DNA of 13,386 bases, from assembly GCA_902488465.1 (NCBI GenBank), contig CABTWE010000014.1:1-13386 (forward strand), in the 5' to 3' direction. The translations under genes were made by a program, and so were the position numbers. The notes beneath the pieces are model-generated. The model worked only from the letters and a program-made list of their open reading frames with translations, made no database searches and was not told where the DNA came from. The first letter of the stretch is position 1. Every line of letters begins with the position of its first letter. The stretch is from an uncultured Tissierellia bacterium (GTDB lineage: Bacteria; Bacillota; Clostridia; Tissierellales; Peptoniphilaceae). Below, piece after piece: positions 1-7,047 of the stretch.

Positions 1-127
1 CTCTTGCCCCTGTGATTTAAAGACAGCTCGGGTTGTTTTTTAAGAACTCTTACGACGTATTTTTTGTTTTTGTAAAAAAAAAAACCCACGGGTTAGGGCT
101 ATAACATTGCGACGCATGAGATATATG

Positions 128-156
128 TTAACACACATGCATAAACAATTTAAAAA
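128..156 (+). promoter_or_regulatory. Candidate promoter for the GNAT gene
   Basis: A TTAACA box (128-133, 5 of 6 to the -35 consensus) lies 17 nt before TAAAAA (151-156, 4 of 6 to the -10 consensus). A TATTAT at 157-162 is a better -10 match but has no well-spaced -35. The whole stretch is AT-rich, so chance matches are likely. The remainder of 1-188 holds an 11-A run (74-84) and no gene I can support. Confidence 0.3.
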
Positions 157-188
157 TATTATTTAAAAAAATCTATGTGAGGTATTTT

Positions 189-734
189 ATGAAGTTTACA
201 CCTGAAAAGTTCAAACTAAAAGATGGCAGAGTGTGCCAAGTTCGGGAGATTGAAGTAAAAGATGCTGCCCAAATGGTTGAATATCTGAAAACTATTATGG
301 GAGAATCTTATTTTTTAAATTCTTATCCGGAAGAAATCACCATGACTGCTGACGAGGAAGCAAAAATGATAAAAGGCTTCATTGAATCTGAGGGTACTCT
401 TATGCTTGTTGTCGAAATAGATGGAAGGTTGATAGCAAACGGCACGGTCACGAGATTCAGAAGAAAGAAGATGCGCCATCGTGGAAATGTTGCTGTAGCT
501 GTGTTAAAAGAATTTTGGAACTTAGGTATAGGGAAAAAAATTCTTATATGTCTTGAAGGATATGCAAAAAAATTGTTGCTTTCCCAATTGGAGTTGGATT
601 ATTACTCCGGCAATGAAAGGGGTAGGATTCTCTATGATAAGCTTGGATACATCACGGTGGGAGAAACTCCTAATGCCATCATTTTAAAGGATGGAAGTCG
701 GTATAGTGATATAAAAATGGTAAAAAGTATTTAA
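189..734 (+). CDS. GNAT-family N-acetyltransferase
   Basis: This is a 181-residue protein of the GNAT fold, which transfers an acetyl group from acetyl-CoA to an amine; the substrate is not evident. Acetyl-CoA binding motif A is visible at about residues 100-118, with the pyrophosphate-binding signature in EFWNLGIGKKI (the R/Q-x-x-G-x-G/A type). Motif B follows at about 141-158 with GNERGRILYDKLGY, where the 'A/x-L-Y-x-K-x-G' pattern is typical of the family. I start it at ATG 189 rather than the in-frame GTG at 177, because the GAGGT ribosome binding site (179-183) lies 5 nt before that ATG and overlaps the GTG. It stands alone: a terminator follows and no partner gene precedes it in the window. 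The family also contains ribosomal-protein and antibiotic acetyltransferases, and nothing here decides between them. Confidence 0.88.
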   Translation: MKFTPEKFKLKDGRVCQVREIEVKDAAQMVEYLKTIMGESYFLNSYPEEITMTADEEAKMIKGFIESEGTLMLVVEIDGRLIANGTVTRFRRKKMRHRGNVAVAVLKEFWNLGIGKKILICLEGYAKKLLLSQLELDYYSGNERGRILYDKLGYITVGETPNAIILKDGSRYSDIKMVKSI

Positions 735-766
735 TAAAAATTATATTGAAAATTTATTTGTAAAAT

Positions 767-793
767 TAATCGGCACGCGCCGGTTATTTTTTT
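767..793 (+). terminator. Intrinsic terminator after the GNAT gene
   Basis: An 8-bp stem (767-774 with 779-786, containing CGGC/GCCG and one G-T pair) has the 4-nt loop ACGC and is followed by seven T residues. It sits 33 nt after the stop codon and separates this gene from the next operon. Confidence 0.85.
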
Positions 794-826
794 ACACAAA
801 AATTTATTCGCAAAACTTTTAATTAT

Positions 827-855
827 TTGTAATAAAATTTTATTTTTAGTATAAT
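827..855 (+). promoter_or_regulatory. Sigma-A-type promoter of the DUF1538/P-II operon
   Basis: TTGTAA (827-832, 4 of 6 to consensus) and a perfect TATAAT (850-855) are separated by exactly 17 nt. Transcription would start near 862, giving a leader of about 35 nt before the TTG start codon. Confidence 0.7.
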
Positions 856-862
856 ATAAATA

Positions 863-876
863 AGCGTTGACACGCT
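863..876 (+). promoter_or_regulatory. Inverted repeat at the predicted transcription start
   Basis: AGCGT and ACGCT (863-867 and 872-876) form a 5-bp inverted repeat around TGAC, directly at the expected +1. It could be a repressor operator or a hairpin protecting the 5' end of the mRNA. No known regulator motif is recognised. Confidence 0.35.
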
Positions 877-897
877 AGATGGAAGGGTGTTGATTTT

Positions 898-2364
898 TTG
901 ATTAAGGAAAAGTTTAAAGAAGTTTTATCGACGGTTTTACCGATTTCGATTTTAGTTTTTATTCTCCATTTGACATTGGTGCCTCTCGAAGCGGATATGA
1001 TGTGGAGATTTTATTTAGGAGCATTATTTATTATTATCGGGCTCACGATTTTTTTAATCGGGGTCGATCTTGGAATAACACCTATCGGCGATTCATTCGG
1101 AAATACTGCGGTAAAAAGTAACCGCTTATATATAATAGGTCTGTTGGGCCTTATTCTCGGTTTTGTAATTTCAATTGCAGAGCCGGATTTACACATTTTG
1201 GCAAATCAAGTCGGACAGATCACAAACGGGATTGTTTCAAAGACTTCTCTTGTAATTCTCGTATCTGTCGGGGTTGCAGCTCTCATTTCATTGGGGCTTA
1301 TGAGAATTGTAAAGTCGATGTCCCTGAAATTATTTTTACTTATTGTTTATGGAGTAATTCTTGCACTCTCATTTTTCGGCGATTCATTTTTCCTCGCCGT
1401 TTCGTTTGATGCGTCAGGTGCAACCACCGGAGCACTCACAGTTCCGTTTTTACTCGCACTCGCATCGGGTGCGTCATCAATGAACAAGGACAGTAAGAAA
1501 TCCGAAGAAGACTCTTTCGGGCTTGTCGGAATTGCTTCTGCGGGTGCAATTATCGGGGCTCTTGTTTTGGGACTTCTTTCAAATGTTTCATTTGGCGATA
1601 TGCCGCCGGTTGAAGCAGTTCAAAAGGTCGGGGTTTTTTCACATTTTATTCATGAAGCTCCTATTGTTTCAAAGGAAATTCTGTTTGCTCTTTTACCAAT
1701 CATTATAATTTATATTGTTGCAAATTTTAAATGGTTTAAAAATTCAAAGAGAGCAAATTCGAGAATCTTCACAGGTATCGCATTCACATTTATAGGACTT
1801 GTAATATTTCTAGTAGGTGTCAACTCCGGTTTTATGGACGTTGGTCGTCACATCGGACATGAGTTGGCCTTAAGAGGAAACAATGTTATAATTGTCGGAA
1901 TCGCATTTTTGATGGGAGTACTTACAATTTTAGCGGAACCTGCTGTACACGTTCTTACAAATCAAATCGAAAGCGTTACGAGCGGTTCTATAAAGAAAAA
2001 AGTAGTTTTGATGACTTTGTCGGTCGGAGTCGGCATTGCGGTTGCACTTTCAGTTTTAAAAATTTTAGTTCCGAGCATGCAACTATGGCACGTGCTGCTT
2101 CCGGGATATATTTTGACTTTTATTTTGATGAGAAAGGTTCCAAATCTTTTTGTAGGCATTGCATTTGACTCTGGCGGGGTTGCATCGGGACCGATGACCG
2201 CAACGTTTATTCTTGCGTATGCTCAAGGGATTGCAAACACAGTCCCGACGGCGGACCTTCTTTTGGACGGCTTTGGAACTATTGCAATGGTCGCAATGAC
2301 ACCGCTCATTGCACTGCAAATTTTGGGTTTGTTCTTTGTTAAAAAGAAAACGACGGAGGTATAG
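898..2364 (+). CDS. DUF1538-family integral membrane protein, two-repeat transporter-like
   Basis: This 488-residue, very hydrophobic protein resembles the DUF1538 family, annotated as membrane proteins of unknown function and probably transporters. It is an internal duplication: the half at about 40-190 recurs at about 292-444, offset by roughly 252 residues. Paired motifs include AEPDLHILANQ (94-104) with AEPAVHVLTNQ (346-356), and FDASGATTG (170-178) with FDSGGVASG (423-431). About 5-6 membrane segments per half are visible. The Lys/Asp/Glu-rich stretch at about 195-206 is probably a soluble loop. The start is TTG at 898; GGAAGGGTG (881-889) is the ribosome binding site, 8 nt upstream, and no ATG lies nearby in frame. 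It heads a three-gene operon and lies 1 nt from a P-II-like gene. That pairing recalls AmtB-GlnK and suggests the soluble protein gates the membrane protein; this is inference. The substrate is unknown. Confidence 0.85.
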   Translation: MIKEKFKEVLSTVLPISILVFILHLTLVPLEADMMWRFYLGALFIIIGLTIFLIGVDLGITPIGDSFGNTAVKSNRLYIIGLLGLILGFVISIAEPDLHILANQVGQITNGIVSKTSLVILVSVGVAALISLGLMRIVKSMSLKLFLLIVYGVILALSFFGDSFFLAVSFDASGATTGALTVPFLLALASGASSMNKDSKKSEEDSFGLVGIASAGAIIGALVLGLLSNVSFGDMPPVEAVQKVGVFSHFIHEAPIVSKEILFALLPIIIIYIVANFKWFKNSKRANSRIFTGIAFTFIGLVIFLVGVNSGFMDVGRHIGHELALRGNNVIIVGIAFLMGVLTILAEPAVHVLTNQIESVTSGSIKKKVVLMTLSVGVGIAVALSVLKILVPSMQLWHVLLPGYILTFILMRKVPNLFVGIAFDSGGVASGPMTATFILAYAQGIANTVPTADLLLDGFGTIAMVAMTPLIALQILGLFFVKKKTTEV

Positions 2365-2365
2365 G

Positions 2366-3022
2366 ATGTTAAATAACGATAGAGAATTGGATATGCTTGT
2401 TGCAATTGTTGCACAGGATAAGGGCAGCAAAGTTTTGGCAGTTGCAAGGGAAGTGGGAGTGCAAGGCGGCACAATTCTTCACGGCGTTGGAACTGCAAGC
2501 AGAACTATTTTCGATTATCTCGGTTTAAATGACAAAAAGAAGGCACTCATTTTGATTGTCGGCGAGAGAGATTTGATTATAAAAGCTGCGGAACATATTT
2601 CCGAAAAGATGGAATTTAATAAACCGAACCATGGTATTGCATACATTGAAAATGTTTTGAATATTTACGGTTCGCATTTTAGTAACGGCGAAGGCGAAGA
2701 AAGAGGTGAAGGTGAAATTATGTACAATGCTATTTATACAATTGTTGAAAGAGGTAGGGCAGACGAAGTTATTGAAGCGGCTGAAAAGGCCGGTTCAAAG
2801 GGAGGCACAGTTATTAATGCAAGAGGTGCCGGAACTCATGAAACACAAAAGGTTTTTAACATGGTGATTGAGCCTGAGAAGGAAATAGTTCTCGTTATCT
2901 CGGAGGTCGATAAGACAAGAGCCATCGTTGATTCTATAAGGGAAAAGATTCAAATCGAAGAACCGGGCAACGGAATTTTGTATGTGACAGATGTTAGAGA
3001 AACATACGGAATGGCAAAATAA
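2366..3022 (+). CDS. Tandem two-domain P-II-like signalling protein
   Basis: This 218-residue protein has two consecutive P-II-like (GlnB-type ferredoxin-fold) domains, at about residues 8-102 and 119-215. They are joined by a Gly/Glu-rich linker (103-118). The domains align with each other: VQGGTILHGVGT matches SKGGTVINARGAGT, ILIVGE matches VLVISE, and the C-terminal PNHGIAYIENV matches PGNGILYVTDV. The last pair corresponds to the GDGKIFV B-loop of classical P-II, but the nucleotide-contacting lysine is absent in both. The T-loop region shows no recognisable uridylylation motif. A P-II trimer would carry three domains, so this fusion must assemble differently or give pseudosymmetric trimers. 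The ATG at 2366 is chosen because GGAGG (2355-2359) lies 6 nt before it; the frame stays open further upstream only within the preceding gene. It probably regulates the DUF1538 protein. The ligand is unknown. Confidence 0.85.
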   Translation: MLNNDRELDMLVAIVAQDKGSKVLAVAREVGVQGGTILHGVGTASRTIFDYLGLNDKKKALILIVGERDLIIKAAEHISEKMEFNKPNHGIAYIENVLNIYGSHFSNGEGEERGEGEIMYNAIYTIVERGRADEVIEAAEKAGSKGGTVINARGAGTHETQKVFNMVIEPEKEIVLVISEVDKTRAIVDSIREKIQIEEPGNGILYVTDVRETYGMAK

Positions 3023-3040
3023 AACAGTGAGGAGGACATT

Positions 3041-3394
3041 ATGATTTATATCGCTTATAAAAGATGCAGCACTTGTAAAAAGATTCAAGACTTGCTCGAC
3101 GAAAAGAAAATAAATTATGTATACAGAGAAATCGACAAGGAAAATCCGACTGCCGATGAAATTAAAAAATGGCATGAGGAGTCGGGGCTTGACATCAAAA
3201 AGTTTTTCAACACGAGCGGCATGATTTACAGAGACAACAATTTAAAGGACAAGCTTCCGAATATGACGGACAAGGAAAAGTATGAACTCCTTGCAACTGA
3301 CGGCAAGCTTGTGAAACGACCGATTCTTTTGGACGACGACAAAAAATTTGTTGCAGTCGGACCTGGAGTAAAAAAATATTTGGAAGAAAAGTAA
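3041..3394 (+). CDS. ArsC/Spx/YusI-family thioredoxin-fold protein
   Basis: This 117-residue protein is close to full length for the arsenate reductase-like/Spx family. The N-terminal beta strand is followed by a CxxC motif (C9-S-T-C12, then KK) on the first helix, and a KRPIL motif with the family's cis-proline lies at 92-96. The CxxC fits Spx, MgsR and YusI-like members better than the single catalytic cysteine of E. coli ArsC. I therefore do not call it a true arsenate reductase. It could be a redox-active enzyme or an RNA polymerase-binding regulator. GGAGG (3031-3035) lies 5 nt before the ATG. It follows the P-II-like gene by 18 nt and is the last gene before the terminator, so it is co-transcribed with the membrane protein, possibly linking that system to thiol redox state (inference). 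Confidence 0.85.
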   Translation: MIYIAYKRCSTCKKIQDLLDEKKINYVYREIDKENPTADEIKKWHEESGLDIKKFFNTSGMIYRDNNLKDKLPNMTDKEKYELLATDGKLVKRPILLDDDKKFVAVGPGVKKYLEEK

Positions 3395-3396
3395 AT

Positions 3397-3428
3397 AAAA
3401 AGGAGGCTTTGATTAGCCTCCTTTTTTT
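3397..3428. terminator. Bidirectional intrinsic terminator between converging operons
   Basis: A perfect 12-bp stem (3397-3408 with 3415-3426, core AGGAGGCT/AGCCTCCT) has a 6-nt loop and runs into a T tract (3422-3428). The A run before the stem becomes a T tract on the reverse strand, so it can also stop transcription of the uroporphyrinogen methyltransferase operon. Confidence 0.9.
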
Positions 3429-3430
3429 AG

Positions 3431-3453
3431 CTTGGGATATCTCAAGTTTTTTT
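3431..3453 (+). terminator. Second, tandem forward terminator
   Basis: CTTGGG (3431-3436) pairs with CTCAAG (3441-3446), including one G-T pair, around an ATAT loop. Seven T residues follow (3447-3453). It lies 2 nt after the first terminator, and its T tract overlaps the stop codon of the opposing methyltransferase gene. Confidence 0.6.
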
Positions 3454-4168
3454 ATTTAAGCACATTTACAACGTCGCCGATAACAATTATGCCCGGCGTT
3501 TGAATGTCTTTTTCGATTTTTGTTTTGTACGCATTTTCGAGAGTCGTTATGGTGAGCCGTTCATCTTTTGTCGATGCCTTTTCGATAAATGCGACGGGTG
3601 TATTTTTAGATTTCCCCGCATTTATAAGTTTTTCGGAAATGATTTCGGTGTTTCCGATGCCCATCAAGACAATAATCGTTCCGTTAAGTTTTGCAAGTGC
3701 GTCGAAGTCGACAGTCGAACCTGCCATCTCGTGTCCCGTAAGCACAGTGAACGATGTTGAAACACCGCGGTGCGTGATGGGAATGTTCGAGAGAAGAGGC
3801 GCCGACGTTGAGCTCGAAAGCCCCGGAAAGACAAGAGGAGTTATTCCATGTTCCTTGAGATACAAAAACTCTTCGCCACCGCGACCGAACACAAAAGGAT
3901 CGCCGCCCTTTAGCCTCAAAGTGTAATTGTATTTTCTCGAGCACTCAAGAAGCAGTTCATTTATTTCATCCTGTTTCATCGAATGTTTACCCGCACGTTT
4001 CCCTACAAATATTTGCTCCGCTCCCGGCTTCTTATAGTCCAAGAGCTCTTTTGGAATAAGTGCGTCATACAAAATGACGTCAGCTTCTTTTACAGCATTT
4101 AAAGTTTTTAGCGTGACAAGCTCGATGTCACCCGGTCCTGCGCCTGCCAAAACTGTTTTTCTTTCCAT
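3452..4168 (-). CDS. cobA: Uroporphyrinogen-III C-methyltransferase (SUMT)
   Basis: This 238-residue, single-domain enzyme uses S-adenosylmethionine to methylate uroporphyrinogen III at C2 and C7. The product is precorrin-2, the branch point to siroheme and cobalamin. The tetrapyrrole methylase signatures are clear: GAGPGD near the N-terminus (9-14), RLKGGDPFVFGRGGEE (85-100), PGLSSSTSAP (115-124) and IPITHRG (129-135). There is no fused HemD or CysG-type dehydrogenase/chelatase domain. Its AAGGAG ribosome binding site lies inside the last codons of the upstream gene (ATA AGG AGA), and the two genes are 1 nt apart, so they are translationally coupled. No other siroheme or cobalamin gene is in the window, so the destination of the precorrin-2 cannot be told. 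The symbol follows common bacterial usage for stand-alone SUMT. Confidence 0.93.
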   Translation of the reverse strand: MERKTVLAGAGPGDIELVTLKTLNAVKEADVILYDALIPKELLDYKKPGAEQIFVGKRAGKHSMKQDEINELLLECSRKYNYTLRLKGGDPFVFGRGGEEFLYLKEHGITPLVFPGLSSSTSAPLLSNIPITHRGVSTSFTVLTGHEMAGSTVDFDALAKLNGTIIVLMGIGNTEIISEKLINAGKSKNTPVAFIEKASTKDERLTITTLENAYKTKIEKDIQTPGIIVIGDVVNVLK

Positions 4169-4169
4169 T

Positions 4170-5060
4170 TTATCTCCTTATTGAGCGTGCGATCATCGAG
4201 ACAGTGTGTCTTTCACCGCGAATTGCACTGCTCATTTTATAAATATTTTCAGGATATGCAATGCCACCGTATCCGCTGTCGCCGATGTGCATAATATCAA
4301 AACCGATTGACTTCGTGTGAAGTGCAATTTTTTCAATGACCGAAGTGTCCGATGACTCCTGACTCGTTCCGATCGATGCGAGCGAAAGCTTTCCGCAATA
4401 TCTTATAAGCTCGACATTTTCACGCAGTTCGCTTTCGGAAATGCCCGGTGCTGTAAATGGCGCCGGAAGAAGGATTACATCTGCACCCGCGTCGATAAAA
4501 CTCTTTGTCGTTTCAACACTTACAAGCTTTTCATTCACACCGGACGAGTGCATCTTTCCTGCGATAACAACTCCGCTGAAGTTTTTCTTCGCTCTTTTTA
4601 TCGCTTCGACAATTTCGTCATTTGTAACTCCGGTCGCCGGATTTCCGGTAAGGCATACAAATTTAAATCCCAATTTGTCCGCAGCTTCGAGCGCTTCTTC
4701 GCTTGCGATTCTGCCTTTTGAAATCTCGATTCTCTTGTCCATCATATCATGATTTAAATCAATCGGCTCGAGATTCAGGCCAATCGGTCTCCCGGTGAGC
4801 TCGGTTATGAGTTCCACAGGATTGTCCCTCGTTGGAAGCCCTTCGATTTTCGGCTCGAATACGTCGATAAGATTTAATAAAATTAGATCTGCTCCAAAAG
4901 CACGTGCGACCTCCGCTCCGGTAATCCCATCTGACGGTGTCTTTGTTACAATTGATTCCGCCATAACAATTCTAGATTCCGACGCAAAAATGGATTCCAA
5001 AAGTTCTTTTTTAGATAGACTCACCATCTCGCTCGGCTTCAAATTTAAAAAACGCTTCAT
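4170..5060 (-). CDS. TIM-barrel-like protein, DUF7916-like, unknown function
   Basis: This 296-residue cytosolic protein has the rhythm of a (beta/alpha)8 barrel. Successive strands end in conserved loops: GADLILLN (57-64), RPIGLNLEP (91-99), FVCLTGNPATGV (134-145), VVIAGKMHSSGV (164-175), GADVILLPAPFTAPGI (192-207), SLASIGTSQESSD (226-238) and DIMHIGDSGYGG (255-266). The last resembles a glycine-rich phosphate-binding loop. I recall such proteins being labelled DUF7916 or, unreliably, PEP phosphonomutase or haloacid dehalogenase-like; no catalytic assignment is justified. I use ATG 5060 instead of an in-frame TTG at 5069, because the AAGGAG site (5070-5075) touches that TTG but lies 9 nt before the ATG. 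It ends Ile-Arg-Arg because the next gene's ribosome binding site is embedded there. Coupling to SUMT hints at a role connected with tetrapyrrole or one-carbon metabolism, but that is speculative. Confidence 0.75.
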   Translation of the reverse strand: MKRFLNLKPSEMVSLSKKELLESIFASESRIVMAESIVTKTPSDGITGAEVARAFGADLILLNLIDVFEPKIEGLPTRDNPVELITELTGRPIGLNLEPIDLNHDMMDKRIEISKGRIASEEALEAADKLGFKFVCLTGNPATGVTNDEIVEAIKRAKKNFSGVVIAGKMHSSGVNEKLVSVETTKSFIDAGADVILLPAPFTAPGISESELRENVELIRYCGKLSLASIGTSQESSDTSVIEKIALHTKSIGFDIMHIGDSGYGGIAYPENIYKMSSAIRGERHTVSMIARSIRR

Positions 5061-5142
5061 TGTTATCAACTCCTTATGTACTTCGCGTGAAAAGGCGAAA
5101 CTTCAGCGAAAAAAGTTTTTGAACTCAAAGAGTCCCCGTGAA

Positions 5143-5173
5143 AGTATAAATAGATCGTAAATTAAATCGTGAA
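5143..5173 (-). promoter_or_regulatory. Candidate promoter for the TIM-barrel/SUMT operon
   Basis: Reading leftward, TTCACG (5168-5173, 4 of 6) precedes TATACT (5143-5148, 5 of 6) with a 19-nt gap, which is long. The leader of about 75 nt contains a weak hairpin near 5082-5101 (TTTCGC with GCGAAG). The alternative is read-through from the polysaccharide operon upstream. Confidence 0.35.
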
Positions 5174-5189
5174 TAAAAAATAAAAAACG

Positions 5190-5218
5190 TAATAAGAAAA
5201 AGAATCGAATCCGTTCGA
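5190..5218 (-). terminator. Probable terminator of the O-antigen ligase operon
   Basis: On the reverse strand TCGAA and TTCGA (5214-5218 and 5205-5209) pair around a 4-nt CGGA loop, and a T-rich run (5195-5204, two non-T interruptions) follows. The stem is short and the T tract imperfect, so termination may be partial. Confidence 0.4.
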
Positions 5219-5252
5219 ATTACTGAAAAAAAGACTTTCACACCCAACTGTA

Positions 5253-6590
5253 TTAATTTTCTTGTTTTGCAATCGTTGTTAACGATGTCGAAAGTGCAAG
5301 CACAATCCAAATCATCATTATTATTCGATTGATATAAATTATATCTTCAAACATTCCGTGCACGAGAATTCCGGCAATCGATGCAAGAACACCGCATGCA
5401 AATGTTTTAACGATTGAACTTTTAGTATTATAAATCACTCTTATGGTTTGCACAATGCTCACGACAACCACAACCAAGAATGTTATAAATCCGGTGTAGC
5501 CACCCTCGGCCATAACTTGAAGATATGTGTTGTGCGCGTGGAAAATCGGCATTGAGCGAATATATGTTTCAAAAGTTTCCTTAAACGGCTTATGACCGAA
5601 ACCGACTCCAACTTGCGGATGATCCTTCACAACATCTTTTGTGATCGACCAAATCTTAAAGCGATAGCTCGTCGAGCTGTCCTTGACATTTGTGATTGAC
5701 ATAATTCTGTTTCTGATGCTTTCCGGAAGAAAGTTCATCCCGAGAAGTGCAAACGGAATCGCAAGTGCAATGAGCGCTCTGTAGTTGAAAAACAAAAATA
5801 CGAGTGCACTCACTCCGACCGACATAATGCCGCCACGTGAAAATGTGAGGAGCATCGACAAAAGTAGAAGTCCCGTTATCCCCAAAAACACAAATTTCTT
5901 AAAGCCGTCTTTGTGTGCCCAAAAAAGGCTCACAACAATCGGAGTCAGAAGCACGATGTACTCTGCGAAAACATTCGGATTCATAAAAACCGAATATGCC
6001 CTTGCGGAGATTTGGCTTGAAACATCTGCGTCGACCCATTCTCTTTGAACAGTTCCGAAAAATTTGAATTGCAAAATGCCCCAAAGACAAACAAATGCAG
6101 CGCCAATTGCAAGGCTCGTTGCGATTTTGTTGTAGTCCTCTTTTGTTTTTATCGATGTTACAATTGCCAGAAAGATTGAAATCCCGGCAACGTTCATCGA
6201 AAAGTCTCGAAGTGAGCCGAATATGTCGAGCGACGTGAATGTGTTTATAAAAATAAAAACAAAAACGAGCGCCACAGGCACATAAAAGGTGCTCAAAAAA
6301 ATTTTTTCTCTCTTATATACATAGATGTCCACAATATACAAAAATAAAATTGCAAATGCACCCAATAGCGTTATCATATCCGGCAAAAAAGGATACCCGA
6401 TCAAAAACAGATTGAGCGTTAAAAATTTTCGCTTCGCAAAAAACGGGGCCGCCAAAATCATGAGGGCGACAAGAAATGCCATTTTGTATCCGAGAAATCT
6501 AAGACTTGACGCGAACGCAAAAATTGAAATGATAGGATAGAGAAGATTCATACTTATCATATTATCTTTTTTTGTACTATTTATCTCCAT
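5253..6590 (-). CDS. O-antigen ligase/Wzy-family membrane protein
   Basis: This 445-residue polytopic protein has about 11-12 hydrophobic segments and one large extracytoplasmic loop at about 290-360, the architecture of the O-antigen ligase (WaaL/Wzy_C) family. Family landmarks include FSRGG (250-254), the W-S-I-T-K-D-V-V-K-D-H-P-x-x-GVGFG stretch (314-332), and HAHNTYLQVMAEGGYTG (351-367), which contains the histidine expected in the ligase active site. Such proteins join or polymerise lipid-linked glycans outside the membrane. In a Gram-positive cell the product would be a capsule or wall polysaccharide rather than lipopolysaccharide, though a diderm host is not excluded. The ATG at 6590 has GGAGG 6 nt upstream, within the end of the preceding gene. 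The two genes overlap by 14 nt, indicating coupled translation. No glycosyltransferases lie in the window, so the substrate is unknown. Confidence 0.85.
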   Translation of the reverse strand: MEINSTKKDNMISMNLLYPIISIFAFASSLRFLGYKMAFLVALMILAAPFFAKRKFLTLNLFLIGYPFLPDMITLLGAFAILFLYIVDIYVYKREKIFLSTFYVPVALVFVFIFINTFTSLDIFGSLRDFSMNVAGISIFLAIVTSIKTKEDYNKIATSLAIGAAFVCLWGILQFKFFGTVQREWVDADVSSQISARAYSVFMNPNVFAEYIVLLTPIVVSLFWAHKDGFKKFVFLGITGLLLLSMLLTFSRGGIMSVGVSALVFLFFNYRALIALAIPFALLGMNFLPESIRNRIMSITNVKDSSTSYRFKIWSITKDVVKDHPQVGVGFGHKPFKETFETYIRSMPIFHAHNTYLQVMAEGGYTGFITFLVVVVVSIVQTIRVIYNTKSSIVKTFACGVLASIAGILVHGMFEDIIYINRIIMMIWIVLALSTSLTTIAKQEN

Positions 6591-7047
6591 CTCTTGCCTC
6601 CAACTTGTATGCGTAGGTGAAAAATCTCACGATGATTGAGGACTTATACCACCCATTTCTTATCAAATCTTGGGTAAATTTTGTTAAATTACAAAGTACG
6701 AAAAGTGTTATACTAAGTTTAAGAGGAGCTCCCATTACGACTCCGACAAAGAAAAGAAGGGCAGCCGTAAGAAAAACAAACGGTGCTTGCTCGTCAAGAA
6801 ACAAAGCATTAAGAATCTTTGAGTCAAAATTGGAAGGAGCTGAATCGGGCTCCATTTTTTTTATTATATTGTATGTTTTTGAATATTTTATGATGTCGTC
6901 ATCAATCGATTTTCGAATAATTTTCGACTTCGACGGTTTCCTTTTCGGATTAAAAATCCTATAAAGATTTGAACTTTCAAAAACATTTCGCACAAGCGTG
7001 AAAAACTTGTTGAAAGAATTTGCTATAATACTATTTTTCATATACAT
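6577..7047 (-). CDS. Small membrane protein of unknown function
   Basis: I do not recognise this 156-residue protein. The first 85 or so residues are basic and hydrophilic (for example NPKRKPSKSKIIRK), probably cytoplasmic. They are followed by a hydrophobic hairpin of two likely membrane segments (about 89-125) and a short basic tail. It sits between a DUF4330 gene and an O-antigen ligase-like gene and overlaps both: its start lies inside the end of the former, and its stop lies 14 nt inside the latter. This strongly suggests a shared function at the membrane. The start is uncertain: ATG 7047 and ATG 7041 are both possible, neither with a good ribosome binding site, so translation probably depends on ribosomes finishing the upstream gene. 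Confidence 0.7.
   Translation of the reverse strand: MYMKNSIIANSFNKFFTLVRNVFESSNLYRIFNPKRKPSKSKIIRKSIDDDIIKYSKTYNIIKKMEPDSAPSNFDSKILNALFLDEQAPFVFLTAALLFFVGVVMGAPLKLSITLFVLCNLTKFTQDLIRNGWYKSSIIVRFFTYAYKLEARDGDK

Noticed and set aside
67..98. Possible leftward terminator: AACC/GGTT hairpin beside an 11-A run
   Set aside because: The stem is only 4 bp, and no reverse-strand gene lies to its right for it to terminate.
2083..2498. Reverse-strand open frames across the DUF1538/P-II junction
   Set aside because: They run opposite two well-supported genes, have no ribosome binding sites, and encode Cys/Leu/Ser-rich sequences of low plausibility.
3500..3926. Forward open frames opposite the uroporphyrinogen methyltransferase
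   Set aside because: The reverse frame carries all tetrapyrrole methylase signatures; the forward frames resemble no family and arise from the GC-rich third positions of the real gene.
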